Assembly (NCBI GenBank): GCA_028290305.1 | Contig: JAQGKC010000419.1 | Location: 1 to 18,493, forward strand | Direction of reading: 5' to 3' | Length of the DNA: 18,493 nt | DNA from: Bradyrhizobium sp. | Lineage (GTDB): Bacteria; Pseudomonadota; Alphaproteobacteria; Rhizobiales; Xanthobacteraceae | Shown: one piece after another, positions 7,516 to 15,055 of the stretch | How positions within the stretch are numbered: the first letter of the stretch is position 1 | Layout of the letters: every line of letters starts with the position of its first letter | Translations under genes and position numbers: made by a program | The notes under the pieces: generated by a model | What the model saw: only the letters and a program-made list of their open reading frames with translations | Told to the model about the DNA's origin: nothing | Databases searched by the model: none

Positions 7516-7848
7516 TCAGTGAATTTCGAGCGCCTTCCAGGCATTTTTTTCGCTCATTGCCTGGAAGATCGAAGCCTTGGCCAGCGCTTCGGCTTCCTTC
7601 GATACCGCTACCGCAGAATCGAAGTCGCCCTTGTCGGCGGCCTTTTTCGCGTCGGCCAGAGCCGCTGCGGTCACGGTCCACTGGTCGCGTAGCGCGCTGG
7701 CTTCCTTGTTGGCGGCCTCCGCGGCGGCGTAAGCGGCCTTGAAATCAGCTTCTGAAGCGGCAGCCATGACGGATGTTTCACTTGCCATCAGCAGCGCCGA
7801 GGCCAGCGCGACTACCGATGTAAGCACCTTGCCCCCGATCATGCTCAT
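7516..7848 (-). CDS. soxK: SoxAX-binding protein, SoxK/SAXB-like
   Basis: 110 residues. A signal peptide (about residues 1-28, hydrophobic core LTSVVALASALLMAS) leads to a small alanine- and lysine-rich helical domain. The pattern AYAAAEAANKEASALRDQW, then LADAKKAADKGDFDSAVAVS, then EALAKASIFQAM matches the SoxXA-binding protein family. In green sulfur bacteria SAXB binds SoxAX and raises thiosulfate turnover. The start at 7848 overlaps the soxA stop by four bases (ATGA), with GGGAG about 8 bases before it, and so is coupled to the protein it should bind. The open frame continues upstream inside soxA, but that part is a shadow. The symbol is given from family resemblance and position; low-complexity helices make the call less certain than for the other sox genes. 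Confidence 0.78.
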   Translation of the reverse strand: MSMIGGKVLTSVVALASALLMASETSVMAAASEADFKAAYAAAEAANKEASALRDQWTVTAAALADAKKAADKGDFDSAVAVSKEAEALAKASIFQAMSEKNAWKALEIH

Positions 7849-8723
7849 GGCCGCGCTCCCGGTCCGGAAATCGGCAGTCCGTTGCTGACATAGGACAGAT
7901 AATATTCGAGATCGCGGTATTCGTCGGCCTGCGGATCGAGCGGCACGCCGCGGGTCTGGACGTTGCAGGTGGTGAAGCGCCGGCTGATCGTACCCATGCC
8001 GCCCCATTCGGAACGGTAGATCGGCATCGCATTCAGGATCCCGAGCGCCGGTGCGAGTATTTCGGCGCGTATCCGCTCGCCCGGGTTCTGCACGTGGCAG
8101 CTCGCGCAGGAGAAGTTGAGCTGGCCGCGCCGCGTATAGAAATAGCGCTTGCCGTTCTCATACGCCTCAAGCGCGCGCGGATCATTGGGGATCTTGATGT
8201 CAAACGGTTTGCCGCGCGACGTGAACGCCATATAGGCGGTCAGCGCGGCCATTTCGTCCTTCACATAGGAGAACGGCGCTTCGCCGTTGGCCTCGCGGCA
8301 GCGGTTCAACGCCAGTTCGAGCGTGACGACCTTGCCTTCCTTCTCGTCGAAATACGGATAGGTCTGACGGATGCCGATGCCGCCGTTCGGGAAGCAGTCC
8401 GCATAGCTCTTGCCGTTCTTGAAGGGCTTTGAGAACATCTCCTTGCCCGCGTCGAGCGAAAAGTCGTAAGGCGGAAATTCCTCTTTCTCCACCCACTGCC
8501 GGTGCATGTCCTCGTTCAGTGAATAGGGACCGTTGACGAAATCCTCCAGCTTCAGCTTGGGAAATTTGTCGGTAAAGAATTTCTGGAACGCTTTGGCGTC
8601 AGCGACCGGGTCGACGGTGTCGGCGGCAATCGCAGGCGGCCCAACAAACATCAATGTCGTCAGCGCAACGGCAACGGAAGCAAGAGCGCCCGAAGCAAGA
8701 TGGATCGCAGATCGCACATTCAT
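7845..8723 (-). CDS. soxA: SoxA, c-type cytochrome of the SoxAX complex (single haem)
   Basis: 292 residues with a signal peptide of about 34 residues ending in AIAA. One haem-binding motif, CASCH, is at 206-210, and C253 (in RRFTTCNVQTRG) is the axial cysteine ligand typical of SoxA. The N-terminal half has C110 and C142 but no CxxCH. This is therefore a one-haem SoxA, as in Starkeya-type complexes, not the two-haem form of Rhodovulum. SoxAX oxidatively links thiosulfate to the SoxY cysteine in the periplasm. The start at 8723 gives the proper signal peptide; the open frame extends to 8873 but that part overlaps soxZ out of frame. It is 17 bases after soxZ and overlaps the soxK-like gene. 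Confidence 0.95.
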   Translation of the reverse strand: MNVRSAIHLASGALASVAVALTTLMFVGPPAIAADTVDPVADAKAFQKFFTDKFPKLKLEDFVNGPYSLNEDMHRQWVEKEEFPPYDFSLDAGKEMFSKPFKNGKSYADCFPNGGIGIRQTYPYFDEKEGKVVTLELALNRCREANGEAPFSYVKDEMAALTAYMAFTSRGKPFDIKIPNDPRALEAYENGKRYFYTRRGQLNFSCASCHVQNPGERIRAEILAPALGILNAMPIYRSEWGGMGTISRRFTTCNVQTRGVPLDPQADEYRDLEYYLSYVSNGLPISGPGARP

Positions 8724-8740
8724 GTCCGTCAACTCGCGCG

Positions 8741-9052
8741 TTATTGAATCTTTGCCGTGGTGGTGTCGGACGCGCCCTTGTTGTCGACCCAGCTGATTTT
8801 CAAATCGCCGTCCTTCTTGCCGCCCTTGAAGCTGAACTTGACGTAGGGGTCCTTGGAGACGGCCGTTCCCCAATCCGCGACGAATACGTCCTTGCCATCA
8901 TATTCGAAAGTCAGTTGCTGGATGAAGTGCGGCGGAATGATTTCGCCCTTGGCGTCCTTGACGAAGCCGGAATCCATCGGGTGCTGGATCAGCGCCTGGA
9001 CTTCGGTGGTGTCGCCTGTCGAGGTGGCGCGCACGCGAATGGTCGATGCCAT
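8741..9052 (-). CDS. soxZ: SoxZ, sulfur-carrier complex subunit
   Basis: 103 residues, the standard SoxZ size, with no signal peptide (it is exported bound to Tat-dependent SoxY). Typical family text includes VQALIQHPMDSGFVKDAKG and a central HFIQQLTFEYDGKDVF. SoxZ dimerises with SoxY and holds the swinging-arm carrier during thiosulfate oxidation. The start at 9052 has GAGGGAG about 7 bases upstream. The frame is open as far as 9442, but that upstream part is a shadow of soxY. The gap to soxY is 26 bases and to soxA 17 bases, consistent with one transcript. Confidence 0.95.
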   Translation of the reverse strand: MASTIRVRATSTGDTTEVQALIQHPMDSGFVKDAKGEIIPPHFIQQLTFEYDGKDVFVADWGTAVSKDPYVKFSFKGGKKDGDLKISWVDNKGASDTTTAKIQ

Positions 9053-9078
9053 CAAAAACTCCCTCTGAAAATGCCGGC

Positions 9079-9582
9079 TCAGCCGCCGCAGCCGCCGACG
9101 GTCACTTTGACTTCCTTGGTGGCGCTGTAGAGCTTGCCGCCGGCTTCCACGATCGCGGTGACGTTGCTGGTCTTCGCCATTTTGAGGCGATTGGCTACGC
9201 TCGGCATCGTGCCCGGCGGAATGGTGTAGGACGCCGCCAGTGCGCTCGGATTGTCCGCCACCAGAAACGAGATCGAGGTTACGCCGTCCAGAGTCGTCGT
9301 GACTGAAATCGGAACCACTGCGCCGTTCTCGGCGATTTCGGGCGCGTCGAGCTTGACCTTGTCGGACGGCTCGGCGGTCTTGCCGTATAGCGCCTTGATG
9401 GCGTCGGCTTCGCTCTTCTGCTTGAACGCGTCCTCTGGCCACTTGTCGTTGGCTGCGGCGAGCGCCGGCATCAGGCCGAACGAAAGGTTGCCAAGGCCGA
9501 TCAGCGCGACCGTTACGGTACCTTTCAGGATCAGCCGTCGCGCGGCCGAGAATCCCGAGAATCCGTCGTCAGCAGAGGTCAT
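9079..9582 (-). CDS. soxY: SoxY, covalent sulfur carrier
   Basis: 167 residues. The N-terminus has a twin-arginine-like signal (SAARRLILKG, then a hydrophobic core to about residue 43). The C-terminus ends in VGGCGG, the hallmark swinging arm whose C165 carries the sulfur substrate through the Sox cycle in the periplasm. The ATG at 9582 is chosen because GGGAGA lies about 8 bases before it. An ATG at 9615 overlaps the soxX stop (ATGATG) and would add 11 residues; it cannot be excluded. It lies 29 bases after soxX and 26 before soxZ. Confidence 0.95.
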   Translation of the reverse strand: MTSADDGFSGFSAARRLILKGTVTVALIGLGNLSFGLMPALAAANDKWPEDAFKQKSEADAIKALYGKTAEPSDKVKLDAPEIAENGAVVPISVTTTLDGVTSISFLVADNPSALAASYTIPPGTMPSVANRLKMAKTSNVTAIVEAGGKLYSATKEVKVTVGGCGG

Positions 9583-9611
9583 CCGAAGTCTCTCCCATGG
9601 CGCGCACACCA

Positions 9612-9989
9612 TCATAATGTCTGCAGGAAATCCACAATCGCGTTGATCTCCTGCTCGGTCAAAATCCGGTTTCGTCCGAACGGAGGCATTACGGTTTGCG
9701 GGTTGCGTTTGGTTTCATCATAGACGATGGCAACGAGATCGTTGCGATCGGGATATTTGCTTTTGATATCCTTCAGCGCCGGCCCGATGGTGCCGGGAAG
9801 GTCGCCGCCTTTGATCTCGTGGCAGGTCAGGCAATTGCCCTTGCCGCGATCGAACGCGATCTTCTGCCCGTCCGCGGCTGCGGATTGCGCACTGGCTGAG
9901 CTTGCAGGCGTGGCGGCGCCGATCAGCAACGCCAACGCGAACGCCTGCAACAGGACGAGCTTCGTTGAAGGGGTTTCGGTCAAAGGCAT
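9612..9989 (-). CDS. soxX: SoxX, monohaem cytochrome c of the SoxAX complex
   Basis: 125 residues with a signal peptide (hydrophobic LVLLQAFALALLIGAATPAS). It has a single haem motif CLTCH at 53-57 and a methionine ligand in NPQTVMPPFG (M101). The ending TEQEINAIVDFLQTL is typical of small cytochromes c. Together with SoxA it forms the periplasmic enzyme that starts thiosulfate oxidation, and SoxX passes the electrons on. It is the first gene of the operon, facing a 247-base gap shared with a divergent methyltransferase gene. The ribosome site is only a weak GCGGGAA. Confidence 0.95.
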   Translation of the reverse strand: MPLTETPSTKLVLLQAFALALLIGAATPASSASAQSAAADGQKIAFDRGKGNCLTCHEIKGGDLPGTIGPALKDIKSKYPDRNDLVAIVYDETKRNPQTVMPPFGRNRILTEQEINAIVDFLQTL

Positions 9990-10010
9990 TTCCCGCAGGT
10001 TTATGTCGGT

Positions 10011-10037
10011 TATTTAGTCCCAAATATAGGCGGTCAA
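10011..10037 (-). promoter_or_regulatory. Candidate promoter of the sox operon
   Basis: On the minus strand TTGACC (10032-10037) is followed after 15 bases by TAAATA (10011-10016). The surrounding DNA is distinctly AT-rich for this genome, and soxX starts 22 bases downstream. The spacing is short for sigma-70, so this is one of several possible readings of this AT-rich patch. Confidence 0.25.
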
Positions 10038-10111
10038 AAGCATAAACGCCATTGGCTGACAACATAGACTGGGGAATCGGAAGGACGGCGTTAATCGCCT
10101 CTCGCGGCGCC

Positions 10112-10134
10112 CCCGAAAAACCGGATATTTCGGG
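10112..10134. promoter_or_regulatory. Inverted repeat in the sox/methyltransferase divergent region
   Basis: CCCGAAA (10112-10118) and TTTCGGG (10128-10134) are perfect 7-base arms around a 9-base loop. They lie about 120 bases upstream of soxX and 100 bases upstream of the divergent methyltransferase. The element could be an operator for a regulator such as SoxR or an imperfect hairpin; no regulator gene lies nearby. The remainder of 9990-10236 shows no open frame or recognisable element apart from the AT-rich patch near soxX. Confidence 0.3.
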
Positions 10135-10236
10135 ACCCTCCGAACATTTCCAGGCTGCCAATATCTCCAATTTTGCAGTTCGCGCCGTTGCCATAAAACG
10201 GGTAGCCTTGGCCGACAACAAATCCGGGAGCAAGCC

Positions 10237-10920
10237 GTGGCTGAATATGTCGTGGAATTCGGCAAGGACGGCCGGCCGGTCGAAGCGGACGGCCGTCTCG
10301 ACGCGGCGGCGTTTCACCGCAACCATCAGGCGATCTGGGAGGTGTTGCGGCGATTCCTTGCGGGCAAAGCCGGCGACGTGGTCGAGACCGGCAGCGGCAC
10401 CGGCCAGCATGTGGTTCACTTCGCCCGCCAAACCCCTGACGTCACCTGGTGGCCGAGCGATCTCAACGAGCAGCATCTCAAGAGCATCGCTGCGTGGCGA
10501 ACGCATGTGGGACTTGCGAATGTCCGCCCGCCATTGCGGATCGACCTGTCCGATCCGGCATGGTGCCCTGAGATGCACGACGGCAGCGGCCCCGGCGAAT
10601 TGCTGGCGGTGTTCTGCGCCAACGTCATCCACATCGCGCCGTGGCGCGTTGCCGAGGGTCTATTTGCCGGCGCCGGGCGTTATCTGCGAGCGGATGGGCG
10701 GCTGTTCCTCTACGGGCCGTTCAAGCGCGACGGCAAGCACACCGCGCTTAGTAATGCCGTGTTCGACACAAGTCTTCGCGATGGGAATGCCGAATGGGGC
10801 GTGCGCGATATCGATGATCTGAAAAAGCTGGCGGAAAATGTCGGCCTGGTACTTGTCGAGATCGCCGAGATGCCCGCCAACAATCTGATTCTGGTGTTCG
10901 GGCGGTCGAAAACGGCCTGA
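10237..10920 (+). CDS. DUF938 family class I SAM-dependent methyltransferase
   Basis: 227 residues, start GTG with GGGAG 6 bases upstream. The N-terminal third has the early family text (HRNHQAIWEVLRRFL). This is followed by the SAM-binding glycine motif VVETGSGTGQHVVHFA and the acidic strand end WWPSDLN. Later come the methyltransferase motifs FCANVIHIAPW and LFLYGPFKRDGKHT. It fits the DUF938 family, whose substrate is not known. No signal peptide; cytoplasmic. It is divergent from soxX and 118 bases before an MFS transporter reading the same way. Nothing in the sequence ties it to sulfur metabolism. Confidence 0.88.
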   Translation: MAEYVVEFGKDGRPVEADGRLDAAAFHRNHQAIWEVLRRFLAGKAGDVVETGSGTGQHVVHFARQTPDVTWWPSDLNEQHLKSIAAWRTHVGLANVRPPLRIDLSDPAWCPEMHDGSGPGELLAVFCANVIHIAPWRVAEGLFAGAGRYLRADGRLFLYGPFKRDGKHTALSNAVFDTSLRDGNAEWGVRDIDDLKKLAENVGLVLVEIAEMPANNLILVFGRSKTA

Positions 10921-11038
10921 ACGGCGATGCATAGCGCGCGCCCGTTTGCATTGGTTGATTGAGCCGGTGCTCCCATTCATAGTGCCGGGAATCAATGAGG
11001 CCTGACCGCATCCGGCCGCATACGGGCGGAAATAGCCG

Positions 11039-12283
11039 ATGATCGACATGACCGCAGCCGACGAGATTTCCGACGATGCCCGCGCGCGATCCAACGTGGT
11101 GCGGCTGGCGGCGGCGCAAGCGCTGACCGGCGCGAACTCGGCGGTGATCTTTGCCACCGGCTCGATCATCGGCGCCACACTGGCGCCTGATCTCTCGCTC
11201 GCGACGGTGCCGATCTCGATGTATGTGGTGGGGCTCGCGGCCGGCACCTTGCCGACCGGCGCGATCTCGCGGCGCTATGGCCGCCGCGTCGCCTTCATCA
11301 TCGGCACCGGCTGCGGCGTGCTGACCGGCCTGCTTGGGGCGTTCGCGATCCTGCACGGTTCGTTTCCGCTGTTCTGCTGTGCGACCTTCCTCGGCGGGTT
11401 GTATGGCGCGGTGTCGCAATCCTACCGGTTTGCCGCCGCCGATGGTGCCAGCACGCAGTATCGGCCCAAGGCCGTATCGTGGGTGATGGCCGGCGGCGTG
11501 TTCGCCGGCGTGCTTGGCCCGCAGCTCGTGCAGTGGACGATGGATGTCTGGCCGCCCTATTTGTTTGCCTTCAGCTTCATGATGCAGGCCGCGGTTGCCC
11601 TGGTCGCGATGGCGGTTCTGGCTGGGGTCGATGCGCCAAAGCCCGCGCCATCGGATCTTCACGGCGGCCGCCCATTGTTCGAGATCGCGCGGCAGCCGCG
11701 GTTCATCGCCGCCGCGCTGTGCGGCGTCATCGCCTATCCCATGATGAATCTCGTGATGACGTCGGCGCCGCTGGCCATGAAGATGTGCGGCTTGAGCGTG
11801 AGCGATTCCAACTTCGGCATCCAGTGGCATATCGTGGCGATGTACGGGCCGAGCTTTTTTACCGGCTCGCTGATCGCGCGCTTCGGGGCGCCGAGGATTG
11901 TCGCGACCGGCCTGTTGCTGGAAGCGGGCGCGGCGACGATCGGACTGTCCGGCATCACCGCGATGCATTTCTGGGCCACGCTGATCGTCCTCGGCATCGG
12001 CTGGAATTTCAGCTTCGTCGGGGCTTCCGCGCTGGTGCTGGAAACGCATCGGCCGCAGGAACGCAACAAGGTGCAGGCCTTCAACGATTTCCTCGTGTTC
12101 GGGATGATGGCGATTGGCTCGTTTTCATCCGGCCAGTTGCTGGCGAATTACGGCTGGTCGGCGGTCAACATGGTGGTATTTCCGCCGGTGCTGCTGGGGC
12201 TTGCGGTATTGACGCTTGCGTCGTTCGCCAGAAGGCGGGCGAGGCTGCAGGCGATGTCCGAATTGCCCGATCCGAGTATTTGA
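11039..12283 (+). CDS. MFS transporter
   Basis: 414 residues, with twelve predicted membrane segments. The loop after the second segment holds an MFS motif A variant (AISRRYGRRVAFIIG). The cytoplasmic mid-loop near DAPKPAPSDLHGGRPLFEIA separates the two six-helix halves. The substrate cannot be read from the sequence. The start at 11039 has a GGCGGAAA-like site upstream; the ATG nine bases later (11048) is nearly as likely. The 118-base gap before it (10921-11038) holds nothing recognisable. It may be transcribed with the methyltransferase gene. Confidence 0.85.
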   Translation: MIDMTAADEISDDARARSNVVRLAAAQALTGANSAVIFATGSIIGATLAPDLSLATVPISMYVVGLAAGTLPTGAISRRYGRRVAFIIGTGCGVLTGLLGAFAILHGSFPLFCCATFLGGLYGAVSQSYRFAAADGASTQYRPKAVSWVMAGGVFAGVLGPQLVQWTMDVWPPYLFAFSFMMQAAVALVAMAVLAGVDAPKPAPSDLHGGRPLFEIARQPRFIAAALCGVIAYPMMNLVMTSAPLAMKMCGLSVSDSNFGIQWHIVAMYGPSFFTGSLIARFGAPRIVATGLLLEAGAATIGLSGITAMHFWATLIVLGIGWNFSFVGASALVLETHRPQERNKVQAFNDFLVFGMMAIGSFSSGQLLANYGWSAVNMVVFPPVLLGLAVLTLASFARRRARLQAMSELPDPSI

Positions 12284-12451
12284 TCGGCGTTGCAGCGTTG
12301 GCGGGGCGACAGGATCTTCCGCGAGCGCTTCTTCTCCGATCCGTCGGAGCCCAAACCTGGCGGTTGCGATTTCTAATACTTCGGTGGCCGTCGAAGCATT
12401 ACGGAGGCCGGTCTGTTAACGTGCCGCCGCGAATCCTCGGCAGAGACTTGC

Positions 12452-13705
12452 ATGGACGCGTCCAGTCGTATCGTTGTCGACGAAGCTTCCGCTCGTTACG
12501 ATGGCTGGCGCATCGTCGCGGTCTGCTTTCTGGTGGCGACGTTCGGCTGGGGGCTCGGCTTTTATGGTCAAACCGTTTATCTCGCCGAGTTGCATCGCCT
12601 GCACGGCTGGCCGACGTCGCTGATTTCTTCCGGCACGACATTCTTCTATCTGTTCGGCGCGTTGCTGGTTGCCTTCGTCAGCGAAGCGATCCGCACCTTC
12701 GGCCCGCGCAACTGCCTGCTCGGCGGCGTGGTTGCGATGGCGGTAGCCGCCGTCTTGATGGGCCACGCTGCCGCGCCGTGGCAGCTTTATGCCGCGGATG
12801 CGCTGCTGGCCTTCGGCTGGGCCGGCACCAGCCTCGGCGTCATCACCAATACGCTTGGCCTCTGGTTCGATAAAAAACGCGGCATGGCGATCAGCCTCGC
12901 GCTGAACGGCGCCAGCTTTGGCGGAATTATTGGGGTGCCGCTGCTGGTGGCGGCCATCGGCCGTTTCGGATTTTCCAGCGCCATGATCTCAGCCGCGATT
13001 GTCATGCTGGTGCTGATGATCCCGGTCATCCTGATCTTTGTCGGGCGGCCGCCCGACCATGGCGTCGTAACAGAACTGGCGGCGGTGGACGCACCGTCGG
13101 CGTCACGGGTGCGCGCGCAGGCGTTCCGGAATGTCGCATTCCTGTCGGTATCGATTGCGTTCGCGCTGGTGCTGTTCGCGCAGGTCGGGTTCATCGTCCA
13201 CTTGATTTCGTTTCTCGATCCGGTGATAGGCCGCGAGCGTGCTGCGATCGCGGTCGCATTGTTGACGGCGATGGCGGTGGTCGGACGTGTGCTGTTCTCA
13301 ACCGTGATCGACCGGCTCAATCAGCGGCTGGCTTCGGCGATCTCGTTCACAAGCCAGGCCGTGGCGCTGGCGATCATCATCAATTCGCGCAACGACATGG
13401 TGCTGATCTCGGCCTGCGCGCTGTTCGGATTCTCGGTCGGCAACCTGATCACGCTGCCGTCGCTGATCGTGCAGCGCGAATTCGACCCGCGCTCGTTCGG
13501 CGTGCTGGTCAGCCTGATCACGGCAATCAATCAGGTGACCTATGCATTCGGCCCGGGCGTTGTGGGCCTGCTGCGCGATGCCTCGGGGAGCTACGCGTTG
13601 CCTTTTTACGGCTGCATCGGTCTGGAGTTGGCCGCCGCGGCGTTGATCATGGTTCGCGGGCGAAGTGGGCGGGCAGCCCAATCATCGTCATTGCGAGCGA
13701 AGTGA
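12452..13705 (+). CDS. MFS transporter (monocarboxylate/oxalate-formate-like)
   Basis: 417 residues, twelve predicted membrane segments. It is not a close paralogue of the preceding MFS gene. The segment WAGTSLGVITNTLGLWFDKKRGMAIS resembles the OFA/monocarboxylate-porter type, where a WF..KRG motif follows the fourth segment. The substrate is unknown. The ribosome site is weak. The last codons (SSLRAK and the stop) lie inside a palindromic intergenic repeat that begins at 13686, so the native C-terminus may have been altered. The 168-base gap before it shows no gene or clear signal. Confidence 0.83.
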   Translation: MDASSRIVVDEASARYDGWRIVAVCFLVATFGWGLGFYGQTVYLAELHRLHGWPTSLISSGTTFFYLFGALLVAFVSEAIRTFGPRNCLLGGVVAMAVAAVLMGHAAAPWQLYAADALLAFGWAGTSLGVITNTLGLWFDKKRGMAISLALNGASFGGIIGVPLLVAAIGRFGFSSAMISAAIVMLVLMIPVILIFVGRPPDHGVVTELAAVDAPSASRVRAQAFRNVAFLSVSIAFALVLFAQVGFIVHLISFLDPVIGRERAAIAVALLTAMAVVGRVLFSTVIDRLNQRLASAISFTSQAVALAIIINSRNDMVLISACALFGFSVGNLITLPSLIVQREFDPRSFGVLVSLITAINQVTYAFGPGVVGLLRDASGSYALPFYGCIGLELAAAALIMVRGRSGRAAQSSSLRAK

Positions 13706-13802
13706 AGCAATCCAGAGTAACAAGAAGAGACTGGATTGCTTCGTCGCGGAGCCTGTCATCGGGCGGCGTGTCGCGCCGACCCGGGGGCTCCTCGCGATGA
13801 CG
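13686..13802. repeat. Palindromic intergenic repeat between convergent genes
   Basis: Outer arms CGTCATTGCGAGCGAAG (13686-13702) and the matching CTCCTCGCGATGACG ending at 13802 flank an inner perfect 12-bp stem. In that stem GAAGCAATCCAG (13704-13715) pairs with CTGGATTGCTTC (13731-13742). This is the CATTGCGAGCGAAGCGAAGCAATCC type of repeat common in Bradyrhizobium and relatives. It fills the whole gap between the MFS gene and the VOC gene and runs 20 bases into the MFS coding end. A role as bidirectional terminator is possible. Confidence 0.85.
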
Positions 13803-13808
13803 AAAGGT

Positions 13809-14306
13809 TTATGCTTCCCGTTGCCGCAGCAGATCATCCAGATCAAGCCGGTGTGTGAACATCGCCAGCGATCCGTCGGGCTTGCGCGGCCATTGCTCCT
13901 TCGGGCGGTCCCAATACAATTCGACGCCGTTCTCGTCGGGGTCGCGCAGATAAAGCGCTTCGCTGACGCCGTGATCGCTGGCGCCGTCGAGATGAATTCC
14001 CGCCTGCATCACGCGATATAGCGCGTCGGCCAGCGCGGGCCGGGTCGGATAAAGAATCGCGGTGTGAAACAATCCGGTCGTTCCCGGCGGCGGGGGGTGG
14101 CCGCCCTTGCTTTCCCAGGTGTTGAGACCGATGTGGTGGTGATAGCCGCCGGCCGAGATGAACGCCGCGCCGGAGTTCAGGCGTTGCGTCACCTCGAACC
14201 CCAACACGCCGCAATAAAATCCGAGCGCGCGATCGAGATCGGCGACCTTAAGATGAACATGCCCGATCCGCGTTCCCGCGATGATGGGTGTTGGGTTGTC
14301 GGGCAT
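13809..14306 (-). CDS. VOC family protein (glyoxalase / extradiol dioxygenase-like)
   Basis: 165 residues, two beta-alpha-beta-beta-beta modules of the vicinal oxygen chelate fold. Metal-ligand candidates are in the expected places: GHVHLKVADLDRALGFYCGV at the start, GLFHTAILYP in the middle and the glutamate in DENGVELYWDRP near the end. The layout resembles CatE-type catechol-2,3-dioxygenases, but glyoxalase and other VOC activities are equally compatible. A strong AAGGAG lies about 8 bases before the start. It follows the CMD-like gene on the same strand after 46 bases and is probably co-transcribed. The substrate is unknown. Confidence 0.88.
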   Translation of the reverse strand: MPDNPTPIIAGTRIGHVHLKVADLDRALGFYCGVLGFEVTQRLNSGAAFISAGGYHHHIGLNTWESKGGHPPPPGTTGLFHTAILYPTRPALADALYRVMQAGIHLDGASDHGVSEALYLRDPDENGVELYWDRPKEQWPRKPDGSLAMFTHRLDLDDLLRQREA

Positions 14307-14352
14307 GGTCTTTCTCCTTCTTCACCTCTCCCAAGTGGGGAGGGGGAGCCGC

Positions 14353-14898
14353 TCAGGCAAGTTCGGAAACTTCTCCTTCAGGCAATCCGAACTCAAACGT
14401 GTTCAGCGTCATCGAGACCATGGTGTAATAGCCGCACAGCCCGATGATTTCGACGACCCCGCGCTCGCCGACCATCTTCACGGCCTCGTCGTACAGGCCC
14501 TTGGAGACGCCGTGGCCTTCATGCAGCGATTTGGCTACGTCGTAGACCATCTTCGCCTTGGGGTCGTCGAATTGCGGCGTGCGGCGGTCGCGGATGTCGT
14601 CGATGATCTTTGGATCCATGCCTCCCTTCAGCGCCAGCCGCTTGTGCGCGAACCACTCGTAATGCGAGGTCCAGTGCCGAGCGGTGACCAGGATTGCGAT
14701 TTCGGAAATCTTCGCTGTAAACACTGTATCGAACCGCAGGAAGCCGCCCAAACGGGTGGCGTGCCGCGCCATCTCCGGGCTGTTGAGCCAGGCCATCATC
14801 GGCGGGGGCGGGGTGCCACGCTTGCCGGCGATCGATTCGTCGTAAGTTTGTTTCTGGTCCTCGCTCATTTCGCCAGGCGAAAGCAACTTCAGGCGCAT
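14353..14898 (-). CDS. Carboxymuconolactone decarboxylase-like (CMD/AhpD fold) protein
   Basis: 181 residues, cytoplasmic. The central helix contains SEIAILVTARHWTSHYEWFAHKR-type text (first half at about residues 88-100), typical of the CMD family. The conserved glutamate, HYEW and a second histidine are present. There is no CxxC pair, so it should not be an AhpD-type peroxidase reductase. A role in aromatic or other acid catabolism is possible, and the VOC neighbour would suit that, but the substrate cannot be told. The start at 14898 has AGAGGAAA about 8 bases upstream. The open frame extends to 15012 but that part has no family resemblance and no ribosome site. The gene is divergent from the acyl-CoA dehydrogenase gene. 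Confidence 0.88.
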   Translation of the reverse strand: MRLKLLSPGEMSEDQKQTYDESIAGKRGTPPPPMMAWLNSPEMARHATRLGGFLRFDTVFTAKISEIAILVTARHWTSHYEWFAHKRLALKGGMDPKIIDDIRDRRTPQFDDPKAKMVYDVAKSLHEGHGVSKGLYDEAVKMVGERGVVEIIGLCGYYTMVSMTLNTFEFGLPEGEVSELA

Positions 14899-15055
14899 GT
14901 CCGTTTCCTCTTGTTTTTCAAACCGCTGCGGCTTTGCGAATATACCCGATCGGGGATCATGGCCACATCCGCGGCCGCATGGGCCGCCGCAGAGACATAT
15001 TGAATTCCGCAAGGCGATGGCTAAGGTCGCTTCAACAATCCAGATGGAAACGCCA

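Noticed and set aside
10748..12049. 433-codon open frame on the minus strand
   Set aside because: Antisense to the methyltransferase end and the first MFS gene; the translation is low-complexity R/H/G/D-rich sequence with no signal or domain.
11479..12873. 464-codon open frame on the plus strand
   Set aside because: It crosses both MFS genes in a different frame and is arginine-rich; the in-frame MFS proteins with clear membrane segments explain the DNA.
14325..14346. Short hairpin CTCTCCC...GGGGAGGGG between the CMD-like and VOC genes as a terminator
   Set aside because: Short and imperfect, no U-tract on the relevant strand, and it lies directly before the VOC ribosome site; more likely a small repeat remnant.
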